Below are positions 28,064 through 36,300 of a stretch of DNA of 64,000 bases, piece after piece. Made by a program: the position numbers and the translations under genes. The notes under the pieces were generated by a model. It had not been told where the DNA came from. It made no database searches and was given only the letters and a program-made list of their open reading frames with translations. Source of the stretch: CAYOZN01 sp964408455 (GTDB lineage: Bacteria; Planctomycetota; Phycisphaerae; UBA1845; UTPLA1); contig CAYOZN010000028.1 of NCBI GenBank assembly GCA_964408455.1, positions 1 to 64,000 of the forward strand, written 5' to 3'. Position 1 is the stretch's first letter. Every line of letters starts with the position of its first letter.

Positions 28064-28201
28064 GTGTGGCACCGGCTACCAGCCGGTGCGCAAGCCTGTA
28101 ATCTAACGCGTGTGGCACCGGCTATCAGCCGGTGCACGAGCTTGTAATCCAACGCGTGTGGCACCGGCTATCAGCCGGTGCACGAGTCGGTAATCTACCG
28201 C
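28064..28201. repeat. Three tandem 46-base GTGTGGCACC hairpin repeats
   Basis: Units at 28064-28109, 28110-28155 and 28156-28201. Each begins GTGTGGCACCGGCTA, folds as ACCGGCTA/(T/C)(C)AGCCGGT and continues with a GCTTGTAATC-type tail. They end 26 bases before the PP2C start. Single related copies lie at 10843, 38581 and 39262. Confidence 0.85.
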
Positions 28202-28227
28202 GCTGGTCGCGGGATAGGAACTCGATC

Positions 28228-28857
28228 GTGCACGACGATATTGAGTCAATCTTCGCTAACGAGGGATACCACGGACCTTCGCAGGACCGCGTCGCCATCA
28301 TCGAGTTGGACGATCGCATCGTCATCGCGCTGGCCGACGGAGCCGGCATTTCATCAGAGAAGGCGGCCGAGGCCGTGATCGAGTCAATACGGCGTCAGCC
28401 GACGTCTGCCTGGCGTGCCGCCGATGAAGACACGATGTGCGCTTTGCTGCGTGGCGTGGATCTCGAGCTGAGTCGCATAGGCGGCGCTGAAACAACGGCC
28501 GTTGTTTGCATGGTGGGTCCGGATCGAATCATCGGCGCCAGCGTCGGCGACTCTGGCGCGTGTCTAATCGACGCGCACGGTTGGCGCGAACTGACGGCGC
28601 TTCAGGTTCGAAAGCCGCTGCTGGGTTCGGGCACCGCCATCGTCACGCCATTCAATTGCCGCGCCTGGAAGGGGACACTCCTCGTCGCATCCGACGGTCT
28701 GCTCAAGTACGCGCCGGTCGAGAAGCTCTGTGCGGCAGCTTCGGACAACAGCCTTGCCGTTGCATCAAAATCGCTCATTGATGCCGCGCGCCTGCGGTCG
28801 GGTGGGCTACCTGACGACGTGAGCCTTGCGCTGTGCAGGAAAAAAGCGGTTCGTTAG
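28228..28857 (+). CDS. PP2C-type serine/threonine phosphatase, short
   Basis: 209 residues from a GTG at 28228 with AGGAA seven bases upstream. It has the PP2C motifs with metal-binding Asp residues: IALADGAG (motif II), ETTAVVCMVG, SVGDSGACLI (GDSR-like) and LPDDVSLAL at the C-terminus. It is shorter than usual by roughly 40 residues, and the first motif (near residue 18-23, QDR) is abbreviated. It may be a cytoplasmic phosphatase in a kinase-switch pathway. The three tandem hairpin repeats lie immediately upstream. The stop overlaps that of the convergent gene. Confidence 0.8.
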   Translation: MHDDIESIFANEGYHGPSQDRVAIIELDDRIVIALADGAGISSEKAAEAVIESIRRQPTSAWRAADEDTMCALLRGVDLELSRIGGAETTAVVCMVGPDRIIGASVGDSGACLIDAHGWRELTALQVRKPLLGSGTAIVTPFNCRAWKGTLLVASDGLLKYAPVEKLCAAASDNSLAVASKSLIDAARLRSGGLPDDVSLALCRKKAVR

Positions 28858-29630
28858 CGCGACGACCAGAAATACCAATCGCCAAGAATGTGGCGGAATT
28901 GTGCCTCCGGATGAAAGAGCTTCAAATCACTGGGCTGGCGCGGGCACCAAGCGAAACCGAGCGCTCTTTGCTCGCCATAGTGCTCCTGATCTGTATAAAA
29001 GACAACGTAATCATTGTGGCGCACGACTGACGTCCGGAATAGGCCAATGTAGTTGGTTCCGATTGGAAGCGGATCAGCCTGAAGCGTCCTTTCAAAGGCC
29101 GCGCGGCTGGCAAGGAACCGCACGTACAGGGGCCATTCGGTCGACGCGGCCGAAACGATACACAGAACGAGTAGCGTACTAAAGGCAAGTCGGGTTCGAT
29201 GGAACGGCCGTCGTATGTGATACACCGGCGACACATTGCGAAATCGTATCGTTGCTGCGGCCCGGAATGAGTAATCCACGAGCAGGTATCCAAGGAGCAA
29301 CAGGAAAACAACGTTGCCAATCTGCGCAGTAAGCAGGGCGCGAATGCCGATGATCTCGCTGCATAAGTAAATTACCAAGGCACTGACTGGCAGCAGTAAC
29401 GCCACATATATCCACCTTGGAGCATGCCGCCACTGTAGCAGCAGCGGCGATGTCGAGCGCGACCGAAATGTCTTTGCGTTATTAGGATCAAACGGATGAT
29501 TGCACTCCGGGCAGCGCCAGTTTTGCAAATCACGCAAATTGTACCCGCATTGCAGACACAGCGCGTCATTCGGCGGGCCGCGCAACTCGCAGCGCGTGCC
29601 CTCACTCGCAGAATCGGCGTACTGGCCCAT
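28854..29630 (-). CDS. Zinc-ribbon membrane protein (N-terminal ribbon)
   Basis: 258 residues. CLQCGYNLRDL and RCPECNHPFD (about residues 25-48) form a four-Cys zinc ribbon. Three or four hydrophobic segments follow between about 70 and 165, and the C-terminal domain (about 170-258) is soluble with a hydrophobic beta-like core. It belongs to the same family as the cluster at 36.3-40.6 kb but is longer and further from it. Function unknown. Its 3' end overlaps that of the PP2C gene by four bases. Confidence 0.7.
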   Translation of the reverse strand: MGQYADSASEGTRCELRGPPNDALCLQCGYNLRDLQNWRCPECNHPFDPNNAKTFRSRSTSPLLLQWRHAPRWIYVALLLPVSALVIYLCSEIIGIRALLTAQIGNVVFLLLLGYLLVDYSFRAAATIRFRNVSPVYHIRRPFHRTRLAFSTLLVLCIVSAASTEWPLYVRFLASRAAFERTLQADPLPIGTNYIGLFRTSVVRHNDYVVFYTDQEHYGEQRALGFAWCPRQPSDLKLFHPEAQFRHILGDWYFWSSR

Positions 29631-29655
29631 GGCGTTCTCGGCTCTTGCGCAATCT

Positions 29656-32600
29656 TTATAGCGGTTTCACGTAAATCGCCGCCGCATGCCCCTCGATCTC
29701 CGCCGTCACATGCTCCGCCCCCGGGATCGCCTGGCTGAGAAGCGTCTGTGCCAGCGTCTCGCCCTGAATGGTCGTCGCGAACGCATTCACCACCCGCCCG
29801 ATCGTCTCGTCGCCGACGATCGCCAGGTCAATCCGCTGCTCATACCGCAGGTCCATCTTCTTTCGCACCTGCTGCACCTGGTTCACGAGGTCGCGGGCCA
29901 GCCCCTCGTCGATCAGTTCCGGCGTCAGGTGCGTGTCCAGCACCACGATGCCCTGTCCCGGCACGCGTTCCGCCGCCCAGCCCTCGCGGGCATGCAGCTC
30001 GACGAAGACCTCCTCGGCCGTCAGCTCCACATCCTGGTCATTCACGCGAAGCTGATAGGCCCCGTCCTGCTCGATCTTCCGCGCGATCTCGTCCGGATTC
30101 GGGTGCTTCGCCAGCGCCGCCTTGATCGTCGGCGCCAGCGGCCCGTGCTTTGGCCCGATGATCTGAAAATTCGGCTTCACTTCGTAATGCACATACTGGT
30201 CGATCTTCGCGCCGCTGACGTATTCGACGCGCTTCACGTTGAGTTCGTCGCGAATGATGTCTTCATAACGTCCGATGACATCCGCCTGCCGGTGGCACAG
30301 TTCGATCGTCGCCAGCGGCTGCCGGACGCGCAGCTTGGCCGCCGACCGCGCCGCCCGCCCGCTGGAGACAAGCTGCCGCACCAGTTCAATTTCGCGATTA
30401 AGCGGTTCATTCACTCGAGCCGCCACGGCATCGCGCGCTGCCGCCGGTTGGCCGGTTGACGCCGGCATGATTGGATAGTCGCACAAATGCACGCTGATCG
30501 GCGCATCCGCGTCGTGCGCCCGCACCAGGTTCTGATACATCGACTCCGCGAAAAAGGGCGTGAACGGCGCAATCAGCTTCGACAGCGTCACCAGGCAGTG
30601 GTGCAGCGTGCTGTAGGCCGCCTGCTTGTCACCATCCATCTCGCTCTTCCAGAACCGGTCACGACTGCGGCGCACATACCAGTTCGACAGTGCATCGACG
30701 AAGTCCGACAGCGACCGTGCGGCATTAAAATTGTCGTACGCCTCCATACGATCGAACACGCGCACGCACGTGGCATCAAGCTCGCTCAGAATCCACCGGT
30801 CGAGATCGCCAAGCGAACCGCCGCCGCCCGCGACAACGCCCCCCCTTGGCAAGGAGCCGCCGCCCGCGACAACTCCCCCCCTTGGCAAGGGGGGGCCGGG
30901 GGGGGTTGAATTCGCCGTCGGCGTCCACTTGTCGATATTCGCATAGATGACGAAAAAGCTGTAGCAGTTGTACAGCCTAATCAGAAACTCCCGCTGCCCT
31001 TCGGCAATCGCCGACTCCTGAAACCGAATGCTCGTCCACGGCGTCTGCCCGCTGAAGAACAGCCACCGCATCGCATCCGCCCCTTCGTGGTCGAAGATGT
31101 ACGAGGGCTCCTTGTAGTTCTTCTTGCTCTTCGACATCTTCAGCCCGTCCTCGCCCAATAGCAGGCCGAGCACGATGCAGGTGTGGAAGGGGTGCGGATA
31201 ATCTGGCGATTTCGTGATCTCGTGATTCGGTGATTTGCGCGCGACGCCGTTCGGCCCGAACAGCATGACGCTGATTGCCGTCAATGAATAAAACCACCCG
31301 CGCGTCTGGTCGAGTGCCTCAGAGATAAAATCGGCCGGGAACTGCGCCGCGAACATCTCGCGCCCCGCGTGCGGAAAACCCCATTGTGCAAATGGCATCG
31401 CGCCCGAGTCATACCAGCAGTCAATCACTTCCGGCACGCGCTGCATTCGCCCGCCATTGCATTTCGCACAGTCATAAGTCAGCGCATCAATGTACGGCTT
31501 GTGCACCTTCAAATGATCGCTCAAGTCCGGTGTCGCGCGCTTGGCATTTTCCCACACCTCCAGCCCCGCGATGCCCGGCTTGCCGACGACCCACTCGTAC
31601 GAGTCATTCGCCTCCATCTGTCCGCACGCAGTACACTGCCAGATCGGCAGCGGCGTGCCCCAGTAGCGCTCGCGCGACAGCGACCAGTCGACATTGCTCT
31701 CCAGAAACTTCCCAAATCGCCCGCCCTTGATGTGATCGGGCAGCCAGTCGATCTGCCCATTGTTCTCGAGCATGTCCTGCTTGAACTGCGTCGTGCGAAT
31801 GAACCAGCTCTTCCGCGGATATTGAATCAGCGGGTCCTCCTCCGCCCGCCAGCAGAACGGGTAATCGTGTCGATATTGCTCCTGATGCAACAGCAGCCCG
31901 CGCTCCTTCAGATCGCGGATGATGTCCTTGTCGCAGTCCTTGACCCAGCGCCCCTCATAGGGCGGCGCATCCGACGTGAACTTCCCATTTGGCGCGACGG
32001 CGCACAGCAGCGGGACACTCTCCGGCGACTTAAAATCCTTCCGCACCTGTTGCAGCAGCTCGTAGTCCACCTCACCGAACGCCGGCGCCTCGTGAACCAG
32101 CCCAGTACCGCTGTCGAGTGTCACGAAGTCGGCATGCAGCACGCGCCAGCACGCAAACTCGCTCCCGCCCGCCGCCAGCTCCGCCTTGTAATCCCCCAGC
32201 GGAATGCCCGCCTCCGCGTGCGGCACCAGATCGCGCGCCGGCCGCTTGCGATAGAAATCAAACGGCGGCCGATAGCTCAGCCCCACCAGTGCCGCCCCCT
32301 TGACCGTCCGTTCCACCTTCCAACTCTTCGCCTTCGCCTTTTTCGAAATTTGCTCCACCAGCGCCGCCGCGAAAATCAGCCGCTCGCCCGTCTCTTCGTC
32401 ATGCACAATGGCATAATCAAAATCGCGATGCACCGCCGCAAACGTGTTACTCGGCAGCGTCCACGGCGTCGTCGTCCAAACGAGTAGACTTACATTCTTC
32501 GCATCCGCCTCCTCAATCCCCAAATCCCTCAATCCCTTAATCCCTGTTTCCACGATTGGAAACCGCACATACACACTGGGATCATCCACCTCGCGATAGC

Positions 32601-33189
32601 CCTGCCCCACCTCGCCCGCCGACAGTGCCGTCCCCCCCTGCGCCCACCACCACACGATCTTGTGCCCCTGATACAGCAGCCCCGCATCGAAGAGTTGCTT
32701 CAGGCTCCACCACACGCTCTCGATGTAGCTCTTGTGATAGGTGACGTACGCCTCCTCGAGGTTCACCCAGAAGCCCAGTCGCCGCGTCAGCTCCTCCCAC
32801 TGCTTCGTGTAGCGGAACACGCTCTCCAGGCACTTGCGGTTGAACGGCTCCACCCCATACGCCTCGATCTCCTCCTTCGAGTGGATGCCAAGCTCCTTGC
32901 ACACCTCCACTTCGACCGGCAGCCCGTGCGTGTCCCAGCCGCCTTTGCGCAGGCAGTAATGACCGGTCATCGTCTTGTATCGTGGAAACAGGTCTTTGAT
33001 CGCACGCGTCAGGCAGTGCCCCGGATGTGGCAGCCCGTTCGCGGTCGGCGGTCCTTCGAAAAAGACAAACGGCGTGGCCCCGCGCCGCTGTTCGAGGGAT
33101 TTCTCATAGACCTTGTTTTCATCCCAGAAGCGAAGGACATCCTTTTCCATCGCGGGGAAATCGAAGTTGGAAGGGAGAGGTTTGAACAT
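29656..33189 (-). CDS. ileS: Isoleucyl-tRNA synthetase with repeat-derived insertions
   Basis: About 1177 residues, longer than the usual 1040-1090. It charges tRNA-Ile with isoleucine in the cytoplasm. The HIGH-type motif HPGH is near residue 57 and KMSKSKKN near 684; the editing domain lies between, and the C-terminal half carries the anticodon-binding domain. The N-terminus FKPLPSNFDFPAMEKDVLRFW is canonical from the ATG at 33189; an ATG at 33225 is in frame and neither has a clear ribosome-binding site. Three stretches, about residues 215-227, 651-662 and 761-790, are coded by simple or palindromic repeats found elsewhere in the window. They keep the frame open and fall between core motifs, so they probably sit in surface loops. 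Confidence 0.95.
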   Translation of the reverse strand: MFKPLPSNFDFPAMEKDVLRFWDENKVYEKSLEQRRGATPFVFFEGPPTANGLPHPGHCLTRAIKDLFPRYKTMTGHYCLRKGGWDTHGLPVEVEVCKELGIHSKEEIEAYGVEPFNRKCLESVFRYTKQWEELTRRLGFWVNLEEAYVTYHKSYIESVWWSLKQLFDAGLLYQGHKIVWWWAQGGTALSAGEVGQGYREVDDPSVYVRFPIVETGIKGLRDLGIEEADAKNVSLLVWTTTPWTLPSNTFAAVHRDFDYAIVHDEETGERLIFAAALVEQISKKAKAKSWKVERTVKGAALVGLSYRPPFDFYRKRPARDLVPHAEAGIPLGDYKAELAAGGSEFACWRVLHADFVTLDSGTGLVHEAPAFGEVDYELLQQVRKDFKSPESVPLLCAVAPNGKFTSDAPPYEGRWVKDCDKDIIRDLKERGLLLHQEQYRHDYPFCWRAEEDPLIQYPRKSWFIRTTQFKQDMLENNGQIDWLPDHIKGGRFGKFLESNVDWSLSRERYWGTPLPIWQCTACGQMEANDSYEWVVGKPGIAGLEVWENAKRATPDLSDHLKVHKPYIDALTYDCAKCNGGRMQRVPEVIDCWYDSGAMPFAQWGFPHAGREMFAAQFPADFISEALDQTRGWFYSLTAISVMLFGPNGVARKSPNHEITKSPDYPHPFHTCIVLGLLLGEDGLKMSKSKKNYKEPSYIFDHEGADAMRWLFFSGQTPWTSIRFQESAIAEGQREFLIRLYNCYSFFVIYANIDKWTPTANSTPPGPPLPRGGVVAGGGSLPRGGVVAGGGGSLGDLDRWILSELDATCVRVFDRMEAYDNFNAARSLSDFVDALSNWYVRRSRDRFWKSEMDGDKQAAYSTLHHCLVTLSKLIAPFTPFFAESMYQNLVRAHDADAPISVHLCDYPIMPASTGQPAAARDAVAARVNEPLNREIELVRQLVSSGRAARSAAKLRVRQPLATIELCHRQADVIGRYEDIIRDELNVKRVEYVSGAKIDQYVHYEVKPNFQIIGPKHGPLAPTIKAALAKHPNPDEIARKIEQDGAYQLRVNDQDVELTAEEVFVELHAREGWAAERVPGQGIVVLDTHLTPELIDEGLARDLVNQVQQVRKKMDLRYEQRIDLAIVGDETIGRVVNAFATTIQGETLAQTLLSQAIPGAEHVTAEIEGHAAAIYVKPL
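30819..30907. repeat. Double C-run/G-run repeat inserted in ileS
   Basis: Two copies of CCGCCGCCCGCGACAAC followed by CCCCCCCTTGGCAAGG, the second ending in long G runs. The same element occurs in the hydrolase at 24230-24297. It adds about 30 residues rich in Gly, Pro and Val to the synthetase. Confidence 0.8.
31203..31236. repeat. ATCACGA-type simple repeat inserted in ileS
   Basis: GCGATTTCGTGATCTCGTG followed by ATTCGGTGATTT, a quasi-repeated seven- to eight-base phrase. It codes for SPNHEITKSPD in the synthetase just before KMSKS and looks foreign to the family. Confidence 0.6.
32511..32545. repeat. CCTCAATCC simple repeat inserted in ileS
   Basis: CCTCAATCCCCAAATCCC followed by TCAATCCCTTAATCCC. 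The same phrase is found between genes at 26167-26215 and 27160-27200. It codes for GIKGLRDLGIEE in the editing region. Confidence 0.7.
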
Positions 33190-33225
33190 AGGAGAGATTT
33201 TTATGCGTTCATTAGTCGTAAGCAT

Positions 33226-33418
33226 TGAGAGTACGAGAAAGATGAGGAGTTGGAATATGAAGAAGATGACGAGCGGGATGACGATCAGGAGTATGACTCA
33301 CCGGCCGGAACTTCCAACTCATACGCTTCCTCCTGCTCTTAATCATCTTCCTGATCATCATCTTCATCTTAATCCTGCTCGCCGCCGCCTCTCATTTTGC
33401 TTCACCGCCGACAGCCAG
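33226..33418. other. Intergenic purine-rich/pyrimidine-rich low-complexity region
   Basis: From 33230 to 33300 the plus strand is purine-rich (GATGA-type phrases). After a short centre, from 33316 to 33370, it is pyrimidine-rich (CATCTTC-type phrases). GAGTTGGAA and TTCCAACTC form a nine-base pairing between the halves. No gene or promoter is evident. Confidence 0.5.
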
Positions 33419-33988
33419 CTACAAAGCTTCGCGGCAGAGCTCATACCGCACCACATTCTCCTCGCCGGAGAACCCGGTGACCCCCTCCGCACACCGCGAA
33501 AACCCCAGCTTCTCCAGCACCCCGATCGACGGCACCAACTCCGCCAGCGTCTCCGCCACCACCCGCTCCACGCGCTCATCGGCAAACGCAAACTCGACCA
33601 GCCCCCGCGTCGCCTCCGTCGCATAGCCCCGCCGCTGGTGCGGCCCCACGATGCTGTAGCCGACATCCACGCGGCCCGCGTCCGGCGGGCCCTTAAACCC
33701 GCACGTGCCGATCAGTGTCCGCGGCTCGCGCAGCATGATAAACCACATCGACCACGGCGGGGATGCCTCGCCTTTTTCCAGCCACGCCGCCAGGTGAACC
33801 ATCGCATCGTCCAGCAGGTCCGGCGGCCAGCCGGGCGAAATCTCGCCGCCCAGCAATGCCGCCATCCGCGCCCGATCCTCCACCGCCGCCGCCCGCGCCG
33901 TCTCCAGCGTGACCGCCACCAGCTCAAGCCGCGGCGTCGCGATGGCCGTAACGCCGGCGCGTGTCTCTTGACTTTGCGTTTGCTTCAT
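33419..33988 (-). CDS. GNAT family N-acetyltransferase (RimJ/RimL-like)
   Basis: 189 residues. TPRLELVAVTLE is the standard N-terminal strand of this group. GTCGFKGPPDAGRVDVGYSI and RRGYATEATRGLVEFAF are the acetyl-CoA-binding strand and the Q/RxxGxG/A-type loop, and VLEKLGFSRC is the C-terminal motif. It probably acetylates a small molecule or a protein N-terminus. Its start overlaps the stop of the MATE transporter gene, so the two are one transcription unit and it may act on the exported compound. Confidence 0.88.
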   Translation of the reverse strand: MKQTQSQETRAGVTAIATPRLELVAVTLETARAAAVEDRARMAALLGGEISPGWPPDLLDDAMVHLAAWLEKGEASPPWSMWFIMLREPRTLIGTCGFKGPPDAGRVDVGYSIVGPHQRRGYATEATRGLVEFAFADERVERVVAETLAELVPSIGVLEKLGFSRCAEGVTGFSGEENVVRYELCREAL

Positions 33989-35511
33989 CTAGCCACCTCC
34001 GACGAATCCACGGCCGGAATGACGGTCGCCGGCAGCAGCGCTGCGCCCTCCGTCCCTGCGCCCAGCGGCGCCATGGCCGGGGCCTCGCCCGCTGCCTCCA
34101 GCGGCGACCCATCGGCGCGTGTGAACAGGTTGATCTTCCGCCAGCCCTGCCGCGCAAAGCGCCACCACAGCAGCACCCCCAGCATCGTGATGTACAGCGT
34201 GCACGTCATCCACGGCCCGTGGTACCCGATCGTGGGCCACACGTGTGTCACGAGGTATCCGCCGCCGATGAAGATGATCCAGCAGTGCAGCGCCGTCACC
34301 ACCGCCGGCCAGCGCGTGTCCCCCGCCCCGCGCAGCGCAAAGATATACGTGATGCACAGCGCGTCGAAGATCTGAAACACCGCCGCCCACGTCAGCACGC
34401 CCGCCCCCGCCTCGATCACCGCGGCGTCGCCGGTCATGAATCGCATCAATGGATACCGCAGCAGGAAGAACACGCCCACGCCCACGATGCCCATGTACAC
34501 CACGTTCATCACCATCGCGATCCGCGCCCGCCGCACCGCCAGCTCCGGCCGCCCCTCGCCGATCGCGTGGCCCACCGACGTGCACAGCGCCGTCCCCAGC
34601 CCGATCGCCGGCATGAAGGCGATATGCATGTAGTTCACGCCGATGTTCGATGCCGCCAGCGCGGCAGTCCCCACGCCCTGGATCAACATGGACAGAAACA
34701 CCCACCACGCCCCAACGTCCAGAACCCACTGGATCGCCATCGGTCCGCCGACCTTCATCAGCCCCAGCATCTTCTCCGCGGCAAAGGCAGAGCCCGCCGT
34801 CGTCGAAAATCGCTGTTTAAACTCCTCCGAGAGGAACACGATGCCCAGGATAGCCACCCGCAGCGCCCAGCCCAGCACCGTCGCCACCGCCGCCCCCTGG
34901 ATCCCCATCTCCGGAAAGCCGAATTTGCCGAAGATCAGGCAGTAGTTCCCAATCACGTTGAACACCAGCGCCGCCAGCAGCGCCTTCAGCGTCACCGACG
35001 GTCGCTGCACGCCATTAAAAAACCCCTCCAGCCCCGAACACGCCACGCCGAAGGGCAGCGCCCAGATCGCCACCACGCAGTAGTCCGCCTCCATCCGCTG
35101 CACGGTCGCCGGCGCATCGATCCACGACCACACGTCGCGCACGAACGGGCTCGCCAGCACCGCCACCGGCACGAACGCCGCCGCCAGGTAGATCGACTGC
35201 CACGCATAAGCCGCCGCGTCACCCGGCCGGCCGCGCCCCATGCTCTGCGAGGCGAACGTCTGCACGCTGCTGGCCAGCCCCATCCCCAGGCACATGAACG
35301 TCCACATGAACAGGATCGCCGGGCTGATCGCCGCCGTCGCCTCGGTCCCGAGGAAGGACACCATGTAGAAGTCGGTGAACCCCATCAGCATGCGCGACAG
35401 CATCGCCGCGATGATCGGCGCGGCGAGCACGAGCAGCGCCCGCGCCTCCTGCCACGCGGTCCTCGGCCCGCCGAGCGCCGGCGAGCCGGAAAGTTCTATG
35501 GATTGAGACAT
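33985..35511 (-). CDS. MATE family multidrug efflux transporter
   Basis: 508 residues, about twelve membrane helices in two related halves, as in NorM. Typical phrases include TDFYMVSFLGTEATAAISPA, GGPMAIQWVLDVGAWWVF and FQIFDALCITYIFALRGAGDTRWP. It exchanges Na+ or H+ for organic cations or metabolites across the inner membrane. The Pro/Ala-rich C-terminal tail is long. AAGGA lies five bases before the ATG at 35511. Upstream is a probable terminator and a small gene. It is translated together with the GNAT gene. Confidence 0.92.
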   Translation of the reverse strand: MSQSIELSGSPALGGPRTAWQEARALLVLAAPIIAAMLSRMLMGFTDFYMVSFLGTEATAAISPAILFMWTFMCLGMGLASSVQTFASQSMGRGRPGDAAAYAWQSIYLAAAFVPVAVLASPFVRDVWSWIDAPATVQRMEADYCVVAIWALPFGVACSGLEGFFNGVQRPSVTLKALLAALVFNVIGNYCLIFGKFGFPEMGIQGAAVATVLGWALRVAILGIVFLSEEFKQRFSTTAGSAFAAEKMLGLMKVGGPMAIQWVLDVGAWWVFLSMLIQGVGTAALAASNIGVNYMHIAFMPAIGLGTALCTSVGHAIGEGRPELAVRRARIAMVMNVVYMGIVGVGVFFLLRYPLMRFMTGDAAVIEAGAGVLTWAAVFQIFDALCITYIFALRGAGDTRWPAVVTALHCWIIFIGGGYLVTHVWPTIGYHGPWMTCTLYITMLGVLLWWRFARQGWRKINLFTRADGSPLEAAGEAPAMAPLGAGTEGAALLPATVIPAVDSSEVAR

Positions 35512-35528
35512 GCGATTCCTTATTCAGC

Positions 35529-35546
35529 CGCCGAGCTTGCTCGGCG
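35529..35546. promoter_or_regulatory. Hairpin just upstream of the MATE start codon
   Basis: CGCCGAGC-TT-GCTCGGCG, a perfect eight-base stem 18 bases before the ATG on the minus strand. It could affect translation of the MATE gene. Confidence 0.45.
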
Positions 35547-35563
35547 AGCACTGAGTAGCAAAT

Positions 35564-35598
35564 AAAAAAGCCCCGGAAACCTTCGAGGCTTCCAGGGC
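35564..35598 (-). terminator. Intrinsic terminator upstream of the MATE gene
   Basis: On the minus strand GCCC...GGAAG...CCT-CGA-AGG...TTTCC...GGGC (two mismatches), then TTTTTT. It ends about 50 bases before the MATE start, so it closes an upstream transcript or attenuates the MATE message. Confidence 0.75.
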
Positions 35599-35625
35599 CG
35601 TGTGTGCGAAAAACGCGTCTCGTAC

Positions 35626-35721
35626 CTATGCCGTGGTCGCCTCCCATGTTGGCGGATTAACCGCGCCGATCCCGATGTCGGGCAGCAGGGCAATCACCAC
35701 AATGACGACAGGCGTCTTCAC
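35626..35721 (-). CDS. Probable 31-residue hydrophobic small protein
   Basis: GTG at 35721 with GGAG eight bases upstream, 31 codons and TAG at 35626-35628. The peptide begins (M)KTPVVIVVIALLPDIG and continues IGAVNPPTWEATTA, so one hydrophobic segment is followed by a polar tail. A promoter (35784-35813) precedes it and an intrinsic terminator (35564-35598) follows it. This is a complete, self-contained unit in the small space before the MATE gene. It could alternatively be a non-coding leader RNA whose open frame is fortuitous. No family is recognised. Confidence 0.5.
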   Translation of the reverse strand: MKTPVVIVVIALLPDIGIGAVNPPTWEATTA

Positions 35722-35783
35722 GAGACCGACTCCAGAAATTCCAGCCGCAAACGCGATGGCAGTTCCTTTGCTTGACCCGGCAT

Positions 35784-35813
35784 AGCCTAGCCGCCCCGCG
35801 CCCGCGTTGTCAA
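35784..35813 (-). promoter_or_regulatory. Promoter of the small gene/leader
   Basis: On the minus strand a perfect TTGACA, an 18-base spacer and TAGGCT. The start near 35777 gives an RNA of about 215 bases to the terminator. Confidence 0.6.
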
Positions 35814-35827
35814 CCGCTGGAGCTTAG

Positions 35828-35948
35828 AGGGACAAGGGGTAAGGGACAAGGGATAAGGGCCTGATATCGCCGCTCGCCGCGATTCGCAAACCCTTACCCC
35901 TTGCCCCTTATCCCTTACCCCTTGCCTCTTATCCCTTACCCCTTCCCT
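35828..35948. repeat. GGGATAAGGG/CCCTTATCCC inverted simple repeat
   Basis: Runs of GGGACAAGGGGTAAGGG type on the left and CCCTTACCCCTTGCCC type on the right, separated by about 40 bases, so the two halves can pair. It sits right at the 3' end of the NifU-like gene. Confidence 0.7.
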
Positions 35949-36190
35949 CAGACACAAACCACCTCCCGCACCTCCGGAATATTCTCCTTCAGCGACTGCT
36001 CCACCCCCAGCTTCAGCGTCACCGCCGCCGACGGGCACCCGATGCATGCCCCGTGCAGCCGCACCTGCACCACCCCGTCCGCCGTCACATCGATCAGCTC
36101 GATATCGCCCCCGTCGCTCTGCACGGCGGGTCGAAGCTGCCGGATGATGTCGGCGACCTGGTCCTTCAGGCTGTCGGCGGTCTTGGCCAT
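35948..36190 (-). CDS. NifU-like iron-sulfur scaffold domain protein
   Basis: 80 residues. This is the stand-alone C-terminal domain of NifU (Nfu), with GACIGCPSAAVTLK, Cys 49 and Cys 52 in the CxxC motif that holds a transferable 4Fe-4S or 2Fe-2S cluster. GGGGAG lies seven bases before the ATG at 36190, which settles the start over the ATG at 36205. The start of helix 1 (SLKDQVADIIRQLRPAVQ) and DGGDIELIDV match the family. It probably delivers Fe-S clusters in the cytoplasm. Confidence 0.93.
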   Translation of the reverse strand: MAKTADSLKDQVADIIRQLRPAVQSDGGDIELIDVTADGVVQVRLHGACIGCPSAAVTLKLGVEQSLKENIPEVREVVCV

Positions 36191-36300
36191 GACGTTGCTC
36201 CCCATGGCCCGCCGCAGACGCGGAAGATGTCGCGGCGGGAGCGGAGGAGTATAGCTTGCGCGGCGAAGACCGTAAAATGGCGGCCGGGAGTGCCCGAGGG

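Noticed and set aside
33113..35565. Plus-strand frames opposite the GNAT and MATE genes
   Set aside because: Composition is Arg/His/Pro-rich and there is no recognisable domain; the minus-strand genes are clear.
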